A DNA stretch of 64,000 nt from Ruegeria arenilitoris (GCF_013030985.1 NZ_WPYP01000001.1:992001-1056000); one strand, 5' to 3'; shown: positions 11,540-22,700, counted from the first letter of the stretch. The notes: a model not told the origin generated them from the letters alone. Numbers and translations: made by a program.

Positions 11540-12832
11540 ATGCACGACATCCGCGCCATTCGCGAAAACCCAGCCGCCTTCGACGCCGCTCTTGCGCGCC
11601 GTGGGGACGCGCCGGTGTCGTCAGATGTGCTGAGGCTGGACGAAAGCCGTCGCGCCAAGATTCTGGCCGCTGAAACCGCGCAGGCCGAACAGAACAAGGC
11701 CAGCAAAGAGGTCGGCGCTGCCAAGGGGCGCGGCGATGAGGCCGAGTTCGAACGTCTTCGCGCTCTGGTCGCCAAGAAAAAGGCCGAGGTCGCCCGGATG
11801 CAGACCGAAGCCAAGGATCTGGACGCCCTATTGGCGGACCAGCTGATCCGCATCGCCAACCTACCCGCCGAAGATGTGCCGGAAGGTGCGGATGAGAACG
11901 ACAATGTCGAGATCAACCGCTGGGGCACGCCGCGCGAACTGGACTTTGCGCCCAAGGAGCACTTCGAGATCGAAGCCGTTCAGAATGGCATGGACTTTGA
12001 GACCGCCGCCAAACTCTCCGGCTCGCGTTTTGTGCTGCTGTCCGGCGGTGTGGCCCGCATTCACCGCGCGCTGGCGCAGTTCATGCTGGACACGCACATC
12101 AACGAAAACGAACTGACCGAGGTGAACGGCCCGGTTCTGGTTCTGTCCGAGATGATGCAGGGCACCGGCCAGTTGCCGAAATTCGGAGAAGACAGCTATC
12201 AGACCCGCGAGGGCTGGTGGCTTATCCCGACCTCCGAGGTTTCGCTGACCAATATCGTCAACGATACGATGATCGATGAAAGCTACCTGCCGCGCCGCTA
12301 TACCGCGCATTCGCTGTGCTTCCGGTCCGAAGCCGGCAGCGCCGGTAAAGACACCCGTGGCATGCTGCGTCAGCACCAGTTCGAAAAGGTCGAGATGGTT
12401 TCGGTCACGCATCCGGACAAATCGGACGACGAACAAAAGCGCATGCTACTCTGCGCCGAAGGGATTCTTGAAACGCTGGGCATCCCCTATCGCACCGTGA
12501 TCCTTTGCACTGGCGACATGGGCTTTGGCGCGCGCCGTACCTACGACATCGAGGCTTGGCTGCCCGGCCAGGATACCTATCGCGAGATCAGCTCGGTCTC
12601 GACCTGCGGTGACTTTCAGGCCCGCCGTATGAACGCCCGTTTCCGCCCCGACGGCGGCGGCAAGCCGGAGTATGTCCACACCCTGAACGGGTCGGGTCTG
12701 GCCGTCGGGCGCTGCCTGATCGCCGTTTTGGAGAACGGCCAGAACGCAGATGGCACCGTGACCCTGCCCGAGGTTCTGGCCCCCTATCTGGGCGGCAAGT
12801 TGACCCTGCAACTGGACGGCACGCTGGCATAA
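11540..12832 (+). CDS. serS: Seryl-tRNA synthetase
   Basis: Class II aminoacyl-tRNA synthetase charging tRNA-Ser (and tRNA-Sec where present). The 430-residue protein has an N-terminal tRNA-binding coiled coil (about residues 25-105, rich in Glu/Lys/Ala), motif 2 in [21 protein letters not shown] and motif 3 in [17 protein letters not shown]. The length and motifs are canonical. Its TAA stop lies within the A-tract of the terminator that serves the convergent gene. Confidence 0.98.
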   Translation: MHDIRAIRENPAAFDAALARRGDAPVSSDVLRLDESRRAKILAAETAQAEQNKASKEVGAAKGRGDEAEFERLRALVAKKKAEVARMQTEAKDLDALLADQLIRIANLPAEDVPEGADENDNVEINRWGTPRELDFAPKEHFEIEAVQNGMDFETAAKLSGSRFVLLSGGVARIHRALAQFMLDTHINENELTEVNGPVLVLSEMMQGTGQLPKFGEDSYQTREGWWLIPTSEVSLTNIVNDTMIDESYLPRRYTAHSLCFRSEAGSAGKDTRGMLRQHQFEKVEMVSVTHPDKSDDEQKRMLLCAEGILETLGIPYRTVILCTGDMGFGARRTYDIEAWLPGQDTYREISSVSTCGDFQARRMNARFRPDGGGKPEYVHTLNGSGLAVGRCLIAVLENGQNADGTVTLPEVLAPYLGGKLTLQLDGTLA

Positions 12833-12863
12833 AAAAAAACCGGCGCCACACACGGCACCGGTT
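12831..12863 (-). terminator. Rho-independent terminator of HhH gene
   Basis: Read on the minus strand, a GC-rich stem of about ten positions with one mismatch (AACCGGTGCC and GGCGCCGGTT, 12863-12838) is followed directly by nine or more T residues (complement of 12831-12839). It lies 26 bp after the stop of the minus-strand HhH gene. Its T tract overlaps the serS stop codon on the other strand. Confidence 0.85.
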
Positions 12864-12888
12864 CGACAATCCGAAAGGCGGAGAAGGC

Positions 12889-13533
12889 TTACTTCTTCGC
12901 CTTTTTCTTACCTTTCTTCTTGTCTTTGCTTTTATCTTTCTTCTTGTCGTCTTTTTTCTTCTGATCTTTTTTCTTGTCGTTCTTCTTGGACTTTTTGTCC
13001 TTCTTGGCCTTGGCCTTCACCTTGTCCTTCGCCTTCGAGAACACGGCTTCCATCTCTTGCAGTTTTTTGGCGGCCTTTTCAGCCTTGGCTTTTGCCTTAG
13101 CCTTTTTGCGGGCTTTCGCTTCGGCCGCCGCGGCTGCGGCCTTTTCCTCGGCTGCCTTGCGTGCAGCGTCTTCGGCGCGCTTTTCGGCGGCTGCAGCGGC
13201 GACGGTTTTCCGGGCCGCGGGTCTGCGCGTCGCAGGTTTACGGGCCGGGGTACGGCGTGTTGCGGGCTTTGCGGCAGCGGGTTTTTTGGCCGCAGGTTTC
13301 GCTGCCGGTTTGGCCGCAGGTTTCGCTGCCGGTTTGGCCGCAGCTGGCTTTGCCGCAATCGCCTCTTTCGCCGCAGCGATCAGTAACGGCGCACGGGCAA
13401 TACCAATTCCGGAAACTTTGACCAGGTCGGCGGGGCGGGCTTTGGCGATGGCTTCGGCGGTCTTGAAACCATTGGCGGTCAGCGCCTGCCCCAGCGCCTC
13501 ACCTACACCCTTCACGTTGGTCACTGCGGTCAT
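12889..13533 (-). CDS. Helix-hairpin-helix protein with histone H1-like tail
   Basis: Protein of 214 residues in two parts. Residues 1-60 form a helix-hairpin-helix region with VKGVGEALGQAL and KVSGIGIARAPLL, of the kind that binds DNA non-specifically. The rest is low-complexity and very basic: AAKP repeats (about 61-85), an Arg/Pro/Thr section (RRTPARKPATRRP), an Ala/Glu/Lys helix (about 105-160) and a C-terminal tail almost entirely Lys and Asp. The composition resembles eukaryotic H1 and bacterial AlgP/HctB-like proteins. Nucleoid association is inference from composition. It has its own terminator. Confidence 0.85.
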   Translation of the reverse strand: MTAVTNVKGVGEALGQALTANGFKTAEAIAKARPADLVKVSGIGIARAPLLIAAAKEAIAAKPAAAKPAAKPAAKPAAKPAAKKPAAAKPATRRTPARKPATRRPAARKTVAAAAAEKRAEDAARKAAEEKAAAAAAEAKARKKAKAKAKAEKAAKKLQEMEAVFSKAKDKVKAKAKKDKKSKKNDKKKDQKKKDDKKKDKSKDKKKGKKKAKK

Positions 13534-13625
13534 TGAGAGTCCTTTCTTTTTCCCTGCGCCCTATCGTATATACACTGAATATACATAGCAACAAGCCAAT
13601 GAACGGCCAAAGCCGCCCCAAGTTG

Positions 13626-14612
13626 TCAACTGCTGTGCGCCAGCGTACCGGTTGAGTCCTTTTTCGGAAATGGCACGAGGCGTTTGGCATCCTCGTCCCA
13701 GAGTTTCAGGTTCAGCGCCGCCACGGCCTCGGGGAATTTGATCCGCCGGGGCGTGTATTCGGGCGGCAGGTTATAGTGGCACGCCCGCAACCGATAAGAC
13801 GGAATGCGCGCGTTGAAGTGATGGATGTCATGCAAGGTAATGCACGCCACCGCGTTGTCGAACCACCAGCCGAAATCCAACGCGGAGGAGCCCTGAAGCG
13901 CTGCCAGTTGCGGATCAAGGTCCGGGCGGCGGTCCCAATAGGTGTCCTCGAAATTGTGCTGCAGGTAGACAAGGAACACACCCAGCATCCCCCCCAGCAG
14001 AGAGAACACCAGCCAGACCAGAATCCCCGTCGACCCGGCGATCAGATAGAGCAGGCCCAGAAACACCACGATGGACAGGTTGTGCAACACCACGCCCTTG
14101 ACCCCGAAGCGCACCGTGTTCTTGGGCCAGCGGTAGCGAATGAAATAAGTAAACAGCGCGCCGACCGGAACCAGGATGAACGGGTTGCGGTAAAGGCGAT
14201 AGAACAAACGGGTTTTCCAGTCCGCTTTGTTCCACTCGCGCAGGGTCATGGTGTGGATTTCACCGGTTTCGCGGTGCTCCAGATTGCCGATCCCTGCATG
14301 GTGGAGATTGTGGTTCTGCTTCATCACCTCGAACGGAGCAAAGGTAAACGGCGACAACCCGTGCCCGGCCCATTCATTCTGCTCGCGGGTTTCGAACAGA
14401 GAATGGTGACCGCAATCATGCTGCAACACGTAAAGCCGCACAGCGGAGAAGGCGAAGACAATCCCCGCAGGGATCATGATGTACCAGCGGTCGACATATG
14501 CAATGGCCAGCGCCAGCGATGTGAAATAAACCGCAAATGTTCCAAAATAGCTTAAGGCGGCCAGCCGATTGTCCTGCACCGCATATTGTCGTGTGTATTC
14601 CCGCAAATTCAT
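13626..14612 (-). CDS. Membrane fatty acid desaturase
   Basis: Di-iron integral membrane desaturase of 328 residues. The three histidine boxes are present: HDCGHH (65-70), HNLHH (101-105) and HDIHH (261-265), interleaved with hydrophobic pairs of helices as in the FA_desaturase superfamily. The exact substrate (acyl lipid, carotenoid or other) cannot be told; the size and the third box HDIHHFNARIPSYRL favour an acyl-lipid type. It stands alone, with 164 bp of non-coding DNA upstream before der. Confidence 0.9.
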   Translation of the reverse strand: MNLREYTRQYAVQDNRLAALSYFGTFAVYFTSLALAIAYVDRWYIMIPAGIVFAFSAVRLYVLQHDCGHHSLFETREQNEWAGHGLSPFTFAPFEVMKQNHNLHHAGIGNLEHRETGEIHTMTLREWNKADWKTRLFYRLYRNPFILVPVGALFTYFIRYRWPKNTVRFGVKGVVLHNLSIVVFLGLLYLIAGSTGILVWLVFSLLGGMLGVFLVYLQHNFEDTYWDRRPDLDPQLAALQGSSALDFGWWFDNAVACITLHDIHHFNARIPSYRLRACHYNLPPEYTPRRIKFPEAVAALNLKLWDEDAKRLVPFPKKDSTGTLAHSS

Positions 14613-14776
14613 TCAGCCTGTCCCCACGGTTGGCCAAGTTAATATCACAACGAAACTATTTGCATCTTCCTGTTATTCAAGTCGCGCGCACAGAAACACA
14701 TGCGCACAGGCGAATGCTAGCCTGCGGCAGCCGGGCTGTCACGCCCTTCAGCCAAAAATGCTGAAAATTGGCGCAG

Positions 14777-16240
14777 TTACGCGCGACCTTTGAGATGTTT
14801 GGCCAGCGCGCCCGCGTTTTTCTTGCGCCGCCCCTTATAGGGGTTCTTGTCGCCCTGCCCGCGCAACGTCAGGCGGATTGGCGTTCCCGGCATGTCGAAA
14901 TCCTCGCGCAGACCGTTGACCAGATAGCGGGTATAGCTATCGGGCATCTTGTCGGGATGCGAGCACATGACCACAAACCCGGGGGGACGGGTCTTGGCCT
15001 GTGTCATGTAGCGCAGCTTGATTCGGCGGCCTTGCGGGGCTGGCGGCGGATGCTGTTCCAGCATCGCGGTCAGCCAGCGGTTCAGCGCCGCGGTGGGGAC
15101 TCGGCGATTCCAGACGTCATGAGCACGCAGGATAGCGGCGCGCAGACGCTCCAGCCCGCGGCCGGTCTTGGCCGACACGGTGATCAGTGGTGCGCCGCGC
15201 AATTGCGGCAGAAGGCGCTCGAAGGACTCTTTCAGATCGCGCAGCTTTTCCTGCTTGTCCTCTTCGATATCCCATTTGTTGACGGCGACAACAACGGCAC
15301 GGCCTTCGCGCTCGGCCAGATCAGCGATGCGCAGGTCCTGTTGTTCGAACGGAATCGCGGCGTCCAGCAGAACCACCACAACTTCGGCGAATTTCACGGC
15401 ACGCAAGCCATCAGACACCGAGAGCTTTTCCAGCTTTTCCTGCACTTTGGCCTTTTTGCGCATCCCCGCCGTGTCGAAAATCCGCATCGGGGTGCTGTCT
15501 CCATCCGGGTCGGCCCAGTCGAACCGCAGGCTGATCGCGTCGCGCGTGATCCCGGCCTCGGGGCCGGTCAGCAGACGATCTTCGCCAACGATCTTGTTGA
15601 TCAGGGTCGATTTTCCAGCGTTCGGACGCCCCACGACCGCCACCTGCAGTGGTTTGGCCGCAGTGATCAGAGGTGTTTCACCCTCTCCATCCTCATCCAG
15701 TTCGATATCTGTTTCCGGAGCGTTATCCTCGGCCTTCTCCGCCGCTGCATCGGCCAGAGGCATCAGCTGTGCATAGAGGTCGGTCATCCCCTCGCCATGC
15801 TCGCCCGACAGGCGAACCGGCTCACCAAGACCTAGATTGTATGCCTCGAGCACACCGGCATCCGCTGCATTGCCCTCAGCCTTGTTCGCCGCAAGGATTA
15901 CGTGTTTCGAGCGTTTCCGCAGAATCTCGGCGAACATCTCATCTGTCGGGGTCAGGCCCACACGCGCGTCGATCATGAACAGGCAGACATCAGCCATATC
16001 CACCGCGCGTTCGGTCAGGCGGCGCATCCGGCCCTGCAGGCTGTCATCGGTCGCGTCCTCAAGACCCGCCGTGTCGATCACCGTAAAACGCAGATCGCCC
16101 AGACGCCCTTCGCCTTCGCGCAGGTCGCGCGTCACGCCGGGCTGATCGTCGACCAAAGCCAGACGTTTGCCCACAAGGCGGTTGAACAGTGTGGATTTGC
16201 CCACATTGGGGCGCCCCACGATGGCGAGGGTCAGCGACAT
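14777..16240 (-). CDS. der: Ribosome biogenesis GTPase Der (EngA)
   Basis: Double-GTPase needed for 50S subunit assembly. The protein has 487 residues with G domain 1 ([12 protein letters not shown] near the N-terminus, NKAEG), an acidic linker (about residues 165-180), G domain 2 ([24 protein letters not shown]) and a C-terminal KH-like domain ending in [14 protein letters not shown] 16240 is chosen rather than an alternative TTG three codons upstream. It is preceded by the BamB-like gene on the same strand, the order common in proteobacteria. Confidence 0.97.
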   Translation of the reverse strand: MSLTLAIVGRPNVGKSTLFNRLVGKRLALVDDQPGVTRDLREGEGRLGDLRFTVIDTAGLEDATDDSLQGRMRRLTERAVDMADVCLFMIDARVGLTPTDEMFAEILRKRSKHVILAANKAEGNAADAGVLEAYNLGLGEPVRLSGEHGEGMTDLYAQLMPLADAAAEKAEDNAPETDIELDEDGEGETPLITAAKPLQVAVVGRPNAGKSTLINKIVGEDRLLTGPEAGITRDAISLRFDWADPDGDSTPMRIFDTAGMRKKAKVQEKLEKLSVSDGLRAVKFAEVVVVLLDAAIPFEQQDLRIADLAEREGRAVVVAVNKWDIEEDKQEKLRDLKESFERLLPQLRGAPLITVSAKTGRGLERLRAAILRAHDVWNRRVPTAALNRWLTAMLEQHPPPAPQGRRIKLRYMTQAKTRPPGFVVMCSHPDKMPDSYTRYLVNGLREDFDMPGTPIRLTLRGQGDKNPYKGRRKKNAGALAKHLKGRA

Positions 16241-16288
16241 GATACTCAACTTTCAAGACTCAGACGCGCCCTTTAACGCATCTTGTCG

Positions 16289-17611
16289 TCAACGGAAAGC
16301 GTGCAGTTCACCTTTGGTCGATACGACGTACAACGTCTGCCCCGCCACAACGGGGGCGGTGGTGGCACCACCGGGCACCTCGACCCTGTTCACCAGTGTC
16401 CCGTCTACAGGGTTGAAGAACCGCAAGTAACCGTCATTCGAGGCGACGACGATGCGCCCACCAGCAAGGATCGGGCCATAATGGGCAAAGATCGGACCGC
16501 GACGTTTCGGCTTGTCCTTGACGAAGCCCGGCAGGTCCTGCGCCCAGACGATCGAGCCGTCCGCGATATTCAAACGGATCAACTGGCTGCGGTCACTGAT
16601 CAGGAACAGGCTGTTACCTGCAGGCCAGACCGTATCAACCGCGCCTTCACCCGCTGTCCAGATCCGCTCGCCCGAGCCCGAGTCAAATGCCACGGTCCGA
16701 CCCGAGTGATTGCCGATATAAATCTTGTCGCCAACGACCATAGGGCCGCCGGTCACGTCCACGATCTGCGCCGCAGCACGCCCTCGGCGCCCGCCCGCGA
16801 CTGACGCGTTCCAGCGCCGGATGCCGCCCTTGCGGAAGGTCGCAGCCACGTCGCCCGAGCCGAAAGCAAACACCGCAAATTCGGACGCAATGACCGGAGC
16901 CGGAGCACCAAGCACATTGCCAACGCTCGGTGTACCCTGAACCTGCCAGGCGATGCGGCCGTCCTTGGTGTTCACGGCCCAGCCGGTTTCATCGCCCGCA
17001 ACCAAGTACAACAGGCCGTCATTGACCAGCGGCGCACCGCTGCCGGTCGCATTCAGGCGTTTCTGCCACTTGATCGCGCCGGATTTCGCATCCAGTGCCG
17101 TAAGCCGTCCAAAGCCGGACGACACGTAGAGAACCCCATTGGCATAAGCCAGTCCACCACCCGTCGCATCCGAATCCCCGTCGTTTACGGGAATGAGGTT
17201 CGTGTTCCACGCCACCTGCCCCTGCGGGGTGACCGCCGAGACAGTCGCACCGGAATCCAGCGTATAGATCAGGCCGCCAGCAACGACGGGTTCGGCAGTG
17301 ATACGCCGCTTGCGCGAATCTCCGTCGCCGATCGAGGTGGACCAGATACGCTGGGGCGTGGCACGCAGGGCCGCATTGGTGGTGCGGTAAGCCGGCGTCC
17401 CGGCGCTTTGCGACCAGTTGGCATTCGCCTTTTGCGCCGGCAGGCTGATCGGCTTCGAACCTCGGGTTTCGGTGATCCCGGACTCCGAGGCCGGACGAAT
17501 ATCCTCGCGCTCGCCGGGCAGGATGACCTCGGGCTCTTCACAGGCAGCAAGCGCCGTCAGCGATAGTGCCGCGACCGACAATCCAATGCGGGAGAAAAGA
17601 CTTGTCACCAT
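16289..17611 (-). CDS. bamB: BamB-like PQQ beta-propeller lipoprotein
   Basis: Predicted outer-membrane-assembly lipoprotein of 440 residues. The signal peptide has a lipobox, LTALAAC (Cys about residue 24). It is followed by a Trp-rich eight-bladed propeller with repeated segments such as GGLIYTLDSGATVSAVTPQG, NGVLYVSSGFGRLTALDAKSG and GDKIYIGNHSGRTVAFDSGSG. The role as a BAM complex accessory is inferred from the fold and from the conserved neighbourhood with a TPR protein upstream and der downstream (yfgM-bamB-der in E. coli). Confidence 0.88.
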   Translation of the reverse strand: MVTSLFSRIGLSVAALSLTALAACEEPEVILPGEREDIRPASESGITETRGSKPISLPAQKANANWSQSAGTPAYRTTNAALRATPQRIWSTSIGDGDSRKRRITAEPVVAGGLIYTLDSGATVSAVTPQGQVAWNTNLIPVNDGDSDATGGGLAYANGVLYVSSGFGRLTALDAKSGAIKWQKRLNATGSGAPLVNDGLLYLVAGDETGWAVNTKDGRIAWQVQGTPSVGNVLGAPAPVIASEFAVFAFGSGDVAATFRKGGIRRWNASVAGGRRGRAAAQIVDVTGGPMVVGDKIYIGNHSGRTVAFDSGSGERIWTAGEGAVDTVWPAGNSLFLISDRSQLIRLNIADGSIVWAQDLPGFVKDKPKRRGPIFAHYGPILAGGRIVVASNDGYLRFFNPVDGTLVNRVEVPGGATTAPVVAGQTLYVVSTKGELHAFR

Positions 17612-17650
17612 GATACTCCGAACTCGCCTGTCATTCTTTTTGCCGCCAGA

Positions 17651-18322
17651 TCAGCCCTGCTGGGCCACCAACGGTTCCGGTTCGCCGCCAAGTGCGACAA
17701 TCAACTGTGCTGCACGTTGCTGAAGGTCCACGCCGATCTCGGCATCCTGACGCATCGCCTGCAACCGCTCAATCGCCGCATCGGTGTTACCCTCGGAAAT
17801 GTCGATCAGCGCCAGCTGTTCTTCGGCCAGCAACCGCAAGGGTGCGCCCGGTGCGGCCAAGGCTTCGAACTGCTGGCGGCGGTCGGCGACCGGCAAGGTG
17901 TCACTTTGCAGCAGCAGCGCCTTGAAGGCGGCAATGGCACGGTAAATCTCGGGCAGGTCACCCTGAACGGCCACGGCATTCAGGCTGATCACAGCGTCTT
18001 CGCGAGATCCGGCTTCGATCTGCGACGAGGACAGAAGCAGGTTCAGAACGGCATCGCCACCGGGCGTGGCCGCATCGATGCTGGCCAGGCTGGCGGCACG
18101 TTCCGCCGAGTCATTCTGCGTCAGCGCGCTCAGAATCTCATCCCCCAGCTTTTCCGCCGCGCTGGTGGTCCGGGCTTTGCGAATCTCGTTGAAGGCGGCA
18201 CCGCCTACAATCAGGATCACGGCCAGAACACCGACCCAGCCCCAGCGGCGCAGCAGCAGGAACAGACGGTCGCGGCGGACCTCTTCGGTCACCTCATCAA
18301 TAAAACTGTCGGTGTCGCTCAT
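17651..18322 (-). CDS. YfgM-like TPR membrane protein
   Basis: Membrane-anchored periplasmic protein of 223 residues: a cytoplasmic N-terminus (SDTDSFIDEVTEEVRRDRLF), one helix (about residues 34-52, VGVLAVILIVGGAAF) and an alpha-helical TPR-type domain matching the TPR_21/YfgM family. E. coli YfgM is an ancillary SecYEG/periplasmic chaperone interactor. ATG 18322 is preferred over the 28-residue longer frame, since family members begin with this acidic segment. It lies 39 bp before the bamB-like gene. Confidence 0.83.
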   Translation of the reverse strand: MSDTDSFIDEVTEEVRRDRLFLLLRRWGWVGVLAVILIVGGAAFNEIRKARTTSAAEKLGDEILSALTQNDSAERAASLASIDAATPGGDAVLNLLLSSSQIEAGSREDAVISLNAVAVQGDLPEIYRAIAAFKALLLQSDTLPVADRRQQFEALAAPGAPLRLLAEEQLALIDISEGNTDAAIERLQAMRQDAEIGVDLQQRAAQLIVALGGEPEPLVAQQG

Positions 18323-18547
18323 CCCTGCTCCCCGGGCTGTAACCTGTTCATATGGCGCCATGTCATACCCCGCCGCCTTTGCCAAGCCAAGGGCCGGAAT
18401 TCGCACATTTTCACCGCGACACGCCGACCTTGCAGAAAAAAGTGAACCGAACTATCCAGTTTAGTGTAGAAATGGTGCGTGCCTGACCCCATTTTCAGGC
18501 ATACACGCCGAAGGACAATCGGCGACGAATTCTGGGAGAGTCTCTGT

Positions 18548-19780
18548 ATGCGTTTGATTTCATTCGTGAATGCGCTTTTGGTGATTGCAGCATTGTTCTT
18601 TTTGGTCTTCGAACGGGACACGCTATTTGCTTTCGCCGGTCGTGGCGACTCTGAGGCTGATACCGCATCCAACGCGGAATCTGCAGCCAACGCGACGTCA
18701 GACCAGGATGCCATTGGCGTTGTTGTCCTGCGGTCCGCGGCACGAGAAATTGATAGCGCCGTGTTGTTGCGCGGGCAAACCAAGGCCAACCGTCAGGTTG
18801 AAGTTCTGGCCGAAACCACCTCGACCGTGATTTCGGAACCCAAGCGCAGAGGCACCTTTGTTGAGGCCGGTGACCTGCTGTGCGAACTGGACCCCGGCAC
18901 CCGCCCTGCCAGCCTGGCCGAGGCCGAAGCCGCCCGGCTTGAGGCCGAAAGCCGTGTTCCCGAGGCCGAGGCGCGTCTGGAAGAAGCGCACGCGCTGGTT
19001 GCCGAGGCACAGATCAATCTGACGGCAGCTCAGAAACTGTCGGAAACCGGGTTCGGCTCGGAAACCCGCCGGATTTCAAGCGAGGCCGCGATGCGTTCGG
19101 CCGAAGCCGGTGTAAAAACCGCCGAGGCCGGTCTGGAGGCCACCCGCGCCGGGATCGAAGCCGCCACTGCCGAGGTCAAAGCCGCCCAGCGCGAGATCGA
19201 CCGCCAGACCATCGAAGCACCATTCAAGGGCCTGCTGGAAAGCGACACCGCCGAATTGGGCAGCCTGATGCAGCCCGGCTCGCTGTGTGCGACCGTTATT
19301 CAGTTGGACCCGATCAAGCTGGTCGGTTTTGTGCCCGAGGTCGATGTGAACAAGATCCTTGTTGGCTCGGAAGCCTCGGCGCGGTTGGTTACCGGACTTC
19401 AGGTTGCAGGCCGTGTCACGTTCCTGAGCCGGTCAGCGGATGAAACCACTCGCACATTCGAGGTTGAGATCACCGTCCCCAACCCGGACCTGACCATCCG
19501 CGATGGTCAGACCGCAGATATCCGCATTTCGGCCGAAGGGGCAAAGGCGCATCTGCTGCCGCAATCTGCCCTGACACTGAACAACGAAGGTCAGGTCGGC
19601 GTCCGCACCGTGGGCGCTGAAAACATCGTCGGGTTCATGCCGATCCGCCTGTTGCGTGACACGGCCGAGGGCGTCTGGGTCGACGGATTGCCGGAAACCG
19701 CGGATGTCATCGTCGTGGGGCAGGAATTCGTAACCCAGGGCGTCACCGTCAAGCCCACCTATCGGGAAGCTGCACAATGA
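18548..19780 (+). CDS. RND efflux periplasmic adaptor (HlyD/MFP family)
   Basis: Membrane fusion protein of 410 residues linking an RND pump to an outer-membrane channel. It has an N-terminal helix (about residues 3-23), a lipoyl half near LAETTSTVISEPKRRGTFVEAGDLLCELD, a long Ala/Glu coiled-coil hairpin (about residues 125-220), the second lipoyl half (IEAPFKGLLESDTAELGSLM) and a beta-barrel/MP domain. ATG 18548 has GGGAGAG upstream. The end overlaps the RND gene by ATGA. No outer-membrane factor gene is adjacent, so TolC must be supplied from elsewhere. Confidence 0.93.
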   Translation: MRLISFVNALLVIAALFFLVFERDTLFAFAGRGDSEADTASNAESAANATSDQDAIGVVVLRSAAREIDSAVLLRGQTKANRQVEVLAETTSTVISEPKRRGTFVEAGDLLCELDPGTRPASLAEAEAARLEAESRVPEAEARLEEAHALVAEAQINLTAAQKLSETGFGSETRRISSEAAMRSAEAGVKTAEAGLEATRAGIEAATAEVKAAQREIDRQTIEAPFKGLLESDTAELGSLMQPGSLCATVIQLDPIKLVGFVPEVDVNKILVGSEASARLVTGLQVAGRVTFLSRSADETTRTFEVEITVPNPDLTIRDGQTADIRISAEGAKAHLLPQSALTLNNEGQVGVRTVGAENIVGFMPIRLLRDTAEGVWVDGLPETADVIVVGQEFVTQGVTVKPTYREAAQ

Positions 19781-22700
19781 CAGGTTTGGTAGGATGGGCC
19801 GCCGACAGGGCCCGCATGGTTCTGGCCTTCATCGCGATCTCGCTGGTTGTCGGCGGGTTCGCCTATGTCAGCCTGCCCAAGGAAGGCGAGCCGGATATCG
19901 AAATCCCGGCCCTGTTCGTCTCGGTCCAGTTTCCCGGCATCTCTGCCGAGGATTCGGAGAATCTGCTGATCAAGCCAATGGAAACCGAGTTGGCGGATCT
20001 GGACGGCCTGAAGGAGATGACTGCCACTGCCGCCGAAGGCTATGCCGGTATCGCGCTCGAGTTTGACTTCGGCTGGGACAAGACGGCGATCATGGCGGAC
20101 GTGCGCGATGCGATGAACAGCGCGCAGGCCGATTTCCCGGACGGGGCCGAGCAGTATTCCCTGTTCGAAATCAATTTCTCCGAATTTCCCATCGTCATCG
20201 TCAATCTGACGGGCGCCGTGCCCGAACGCACGATGGCGCGCATTGCCAAAGACCTGCAGGACGATCTGGAAGCCCTGGATTCGGTGCTTGAGGCCGGGAT
20301 CGCGGGCAACCGCGATGAACTGCTCGAAGTCATCATCGACCCGCTGCGGCTTGAGGCTTACGACGTGTCGGCGGATGAGTTGATCAGCGTCGTACAAAAC
20401 AACAACCAGCTGATCGCCGCGGGTGAGGTCGACACCGCGCAGGGCACATTCTCGGTCAAGATTCCGTCCTCGTTCAAAACCGCCGAGGATGTCTACAGCC
20501 TGCCCGTCAAGGTCAATGGCGACCGCGTCGTGACCATGGGTGAGCTGGCGCAGATCAACTACACCTTCGAAGACCGCGAAGGCACCGCCCGGTTCGACGG
20601 CGAATCCACCGTGGCGCTGCAGGTGGTCAAACGCAAAGGCTTTAACCTGATCGACACCGTGGCGCAGGTGAAGCAGGCACTGGCCGCGGCACAGGAAAAA
20701 TGGCCAACTGAGCTGCGCGCTGCCGTCGATGTCGGTACCTCGAACGACCAGAGCCGTATCGTCGACTCGATGGTGCGTCAGCTTGAGGGCTCGGTCCTGA
20801 CCGCCATCGCTCTGGTGATGATCGTGGTTCTGGCTTCGCTGGGCACCCGCGCTGCGCTGCTGGTGGGCTTTGCGATCCCGACCTCGTTCCTGCTGAGCTT
20901 TGCGTTTCTTGCCATCATGGGGGTCAGCATCTCGAACATGGTGATGTTCGGGCTGATCCTGGCCGTGGGGATGCTAGTCGACGGGGCAATCGTGGTGGTG
21001 GAATACGCCGACAAACGCATCAAGGAAGGCATCGGCCCGATGCACGCCTATGTCGAGGCGGCACAGCGGATGTTCTGGCCCATCGTGTCGTCCACCGCGA
21101 CGACACTCTGTGCCTTCCTTCCGATGCTGTTCTGGCCGGGTGTTCCCGGGGAATTCATGAAGATGCTGCCGATCACGCTGATCTTCGTGCTGTCCTCGTC
21201 GCTGATCGTTGCGCTGATATACCTGCCCGTCGTGGGTGGCGTCTCAGGCCGCCTCAGCCGGACCTTCGACCACACCTCAAACTGGCTACGGAGTGTGGCC
21301 CCGTGGTGGGTGCGCGCGATCTTGGTTCCTCCGTCGCTCTATATGATCTTCCTGGGCGCGATGCAGATGCTGAACCCGGACTACCTGTTGCCCGGGGGCG
21401 TGGTGGCGGGTGCGCTGCTGTTCATCGCAGGCGGCTTCGCCGGTTCCGTGACCCTGAGCGCCGCCAGGATCGAACGCCATCACGAAGAACGCGTCCATAC
21501 CGCGCGCGAGCACACTCCGTTCGGATACGTGGTCAAATTCCTGGTCGGAAACCCGATTATGCCTGTGGTTTCGATTGCTGTCGTGGCGCTCAGCGTCATG
21601 GGGGTGATGACCTATTTCATGAACAACAATCGCGGCGTCGAGTTCTTCGTTGAAACCGAACCGGAACAGGCCACCGCCTATGTCCGCGCGCGGGGCAACC
21701 TGTCACTGCAGGAAAAAGACGCGATGGTTCTGGCCGCTGAAGAGGTAATCAGCACGCACCCGGCCGTGACCAATGTGTTCGCCTTTGCCGGCGAAGGCGG
21801 TCTGAACCAGAACAACGGCGGCGCGCAGGCACCTGCCGATACCGTGGGCCGTGTGCAGTTCGAAATCACCCCGTGGGAAGACCGGCCCAAGCAGACCGAG
21901 CCCGTCCTGTTCGGACTGTTCGACCGCGAATTCATTGCTCCGGAATATGACGGTGATTTCGTTCTGGACGAGTTGAACGCGGAACTGGCCAAACTGCCCG
22001 GTTTCATCGTGGAAATCCTGCCGCTGGAACAGGGTCCGGCGGCAGCCAAGCCGGTGCATCTGCGCATCAAGGGTGACGGTTGGGAGGAACTGACCACAGC
22101 CGCCCAATCGGCGCGCGCGGTGTTCGACGAGACGCCGGGCCTGATCAAGGTCGAAGACACCATGCCCCTGCCCGGCATCGACTGGCAGATCGACGTGGAC
22201 GTCGCCAAGGCTGGCCGGTTCGGAGCCGACGTCGCCACCGTCGGCGCAATGGTGCAACTGGTCACACGCGGTATCCTGCTGGGCGAGATGCGTCCCGACA
22301 GCACCGATGAAGAGGTCGAAATCCGCGTCCGCCTGCCCGAGGAAGACAGGGTATTGTCCACGCTGGACACGCTCAAGGTGCGTACCCCCGACGGGTTGGT
22401 GCCACTGTCCAACTTCGTGACCCGCCAGCCGGTCGCCAAACTGGCCGAGATCAACCGGATCGATCAGCAGCGGTATTACGACGTCAAGGCGGATGTCGAA
22501 CCGGGGCTGTCCAAAGTGGTTACCGATGGTCCGGACGGATCCGAGCAACGTCTGGCCATTGTGCGCGCGGTCGAAGAAGGTACCGAACCCAACGGAACAA
22601 CCGTCACCAAACCGGATGGCACAGTATACGAGCTGTTCCAGCTGACCGGAGCCAACAGCATCGACGACCTGCGCGCCGCGATCGAAAACGGCGACGCGCG

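Noticed and set aside
13017-13386. Repetitive GC-rich tract considered as a DNA repeat array
   Set aside because: The repeats are codon-level (Ala-Lys-Pro) within the HhH protein gene, not an independent element.
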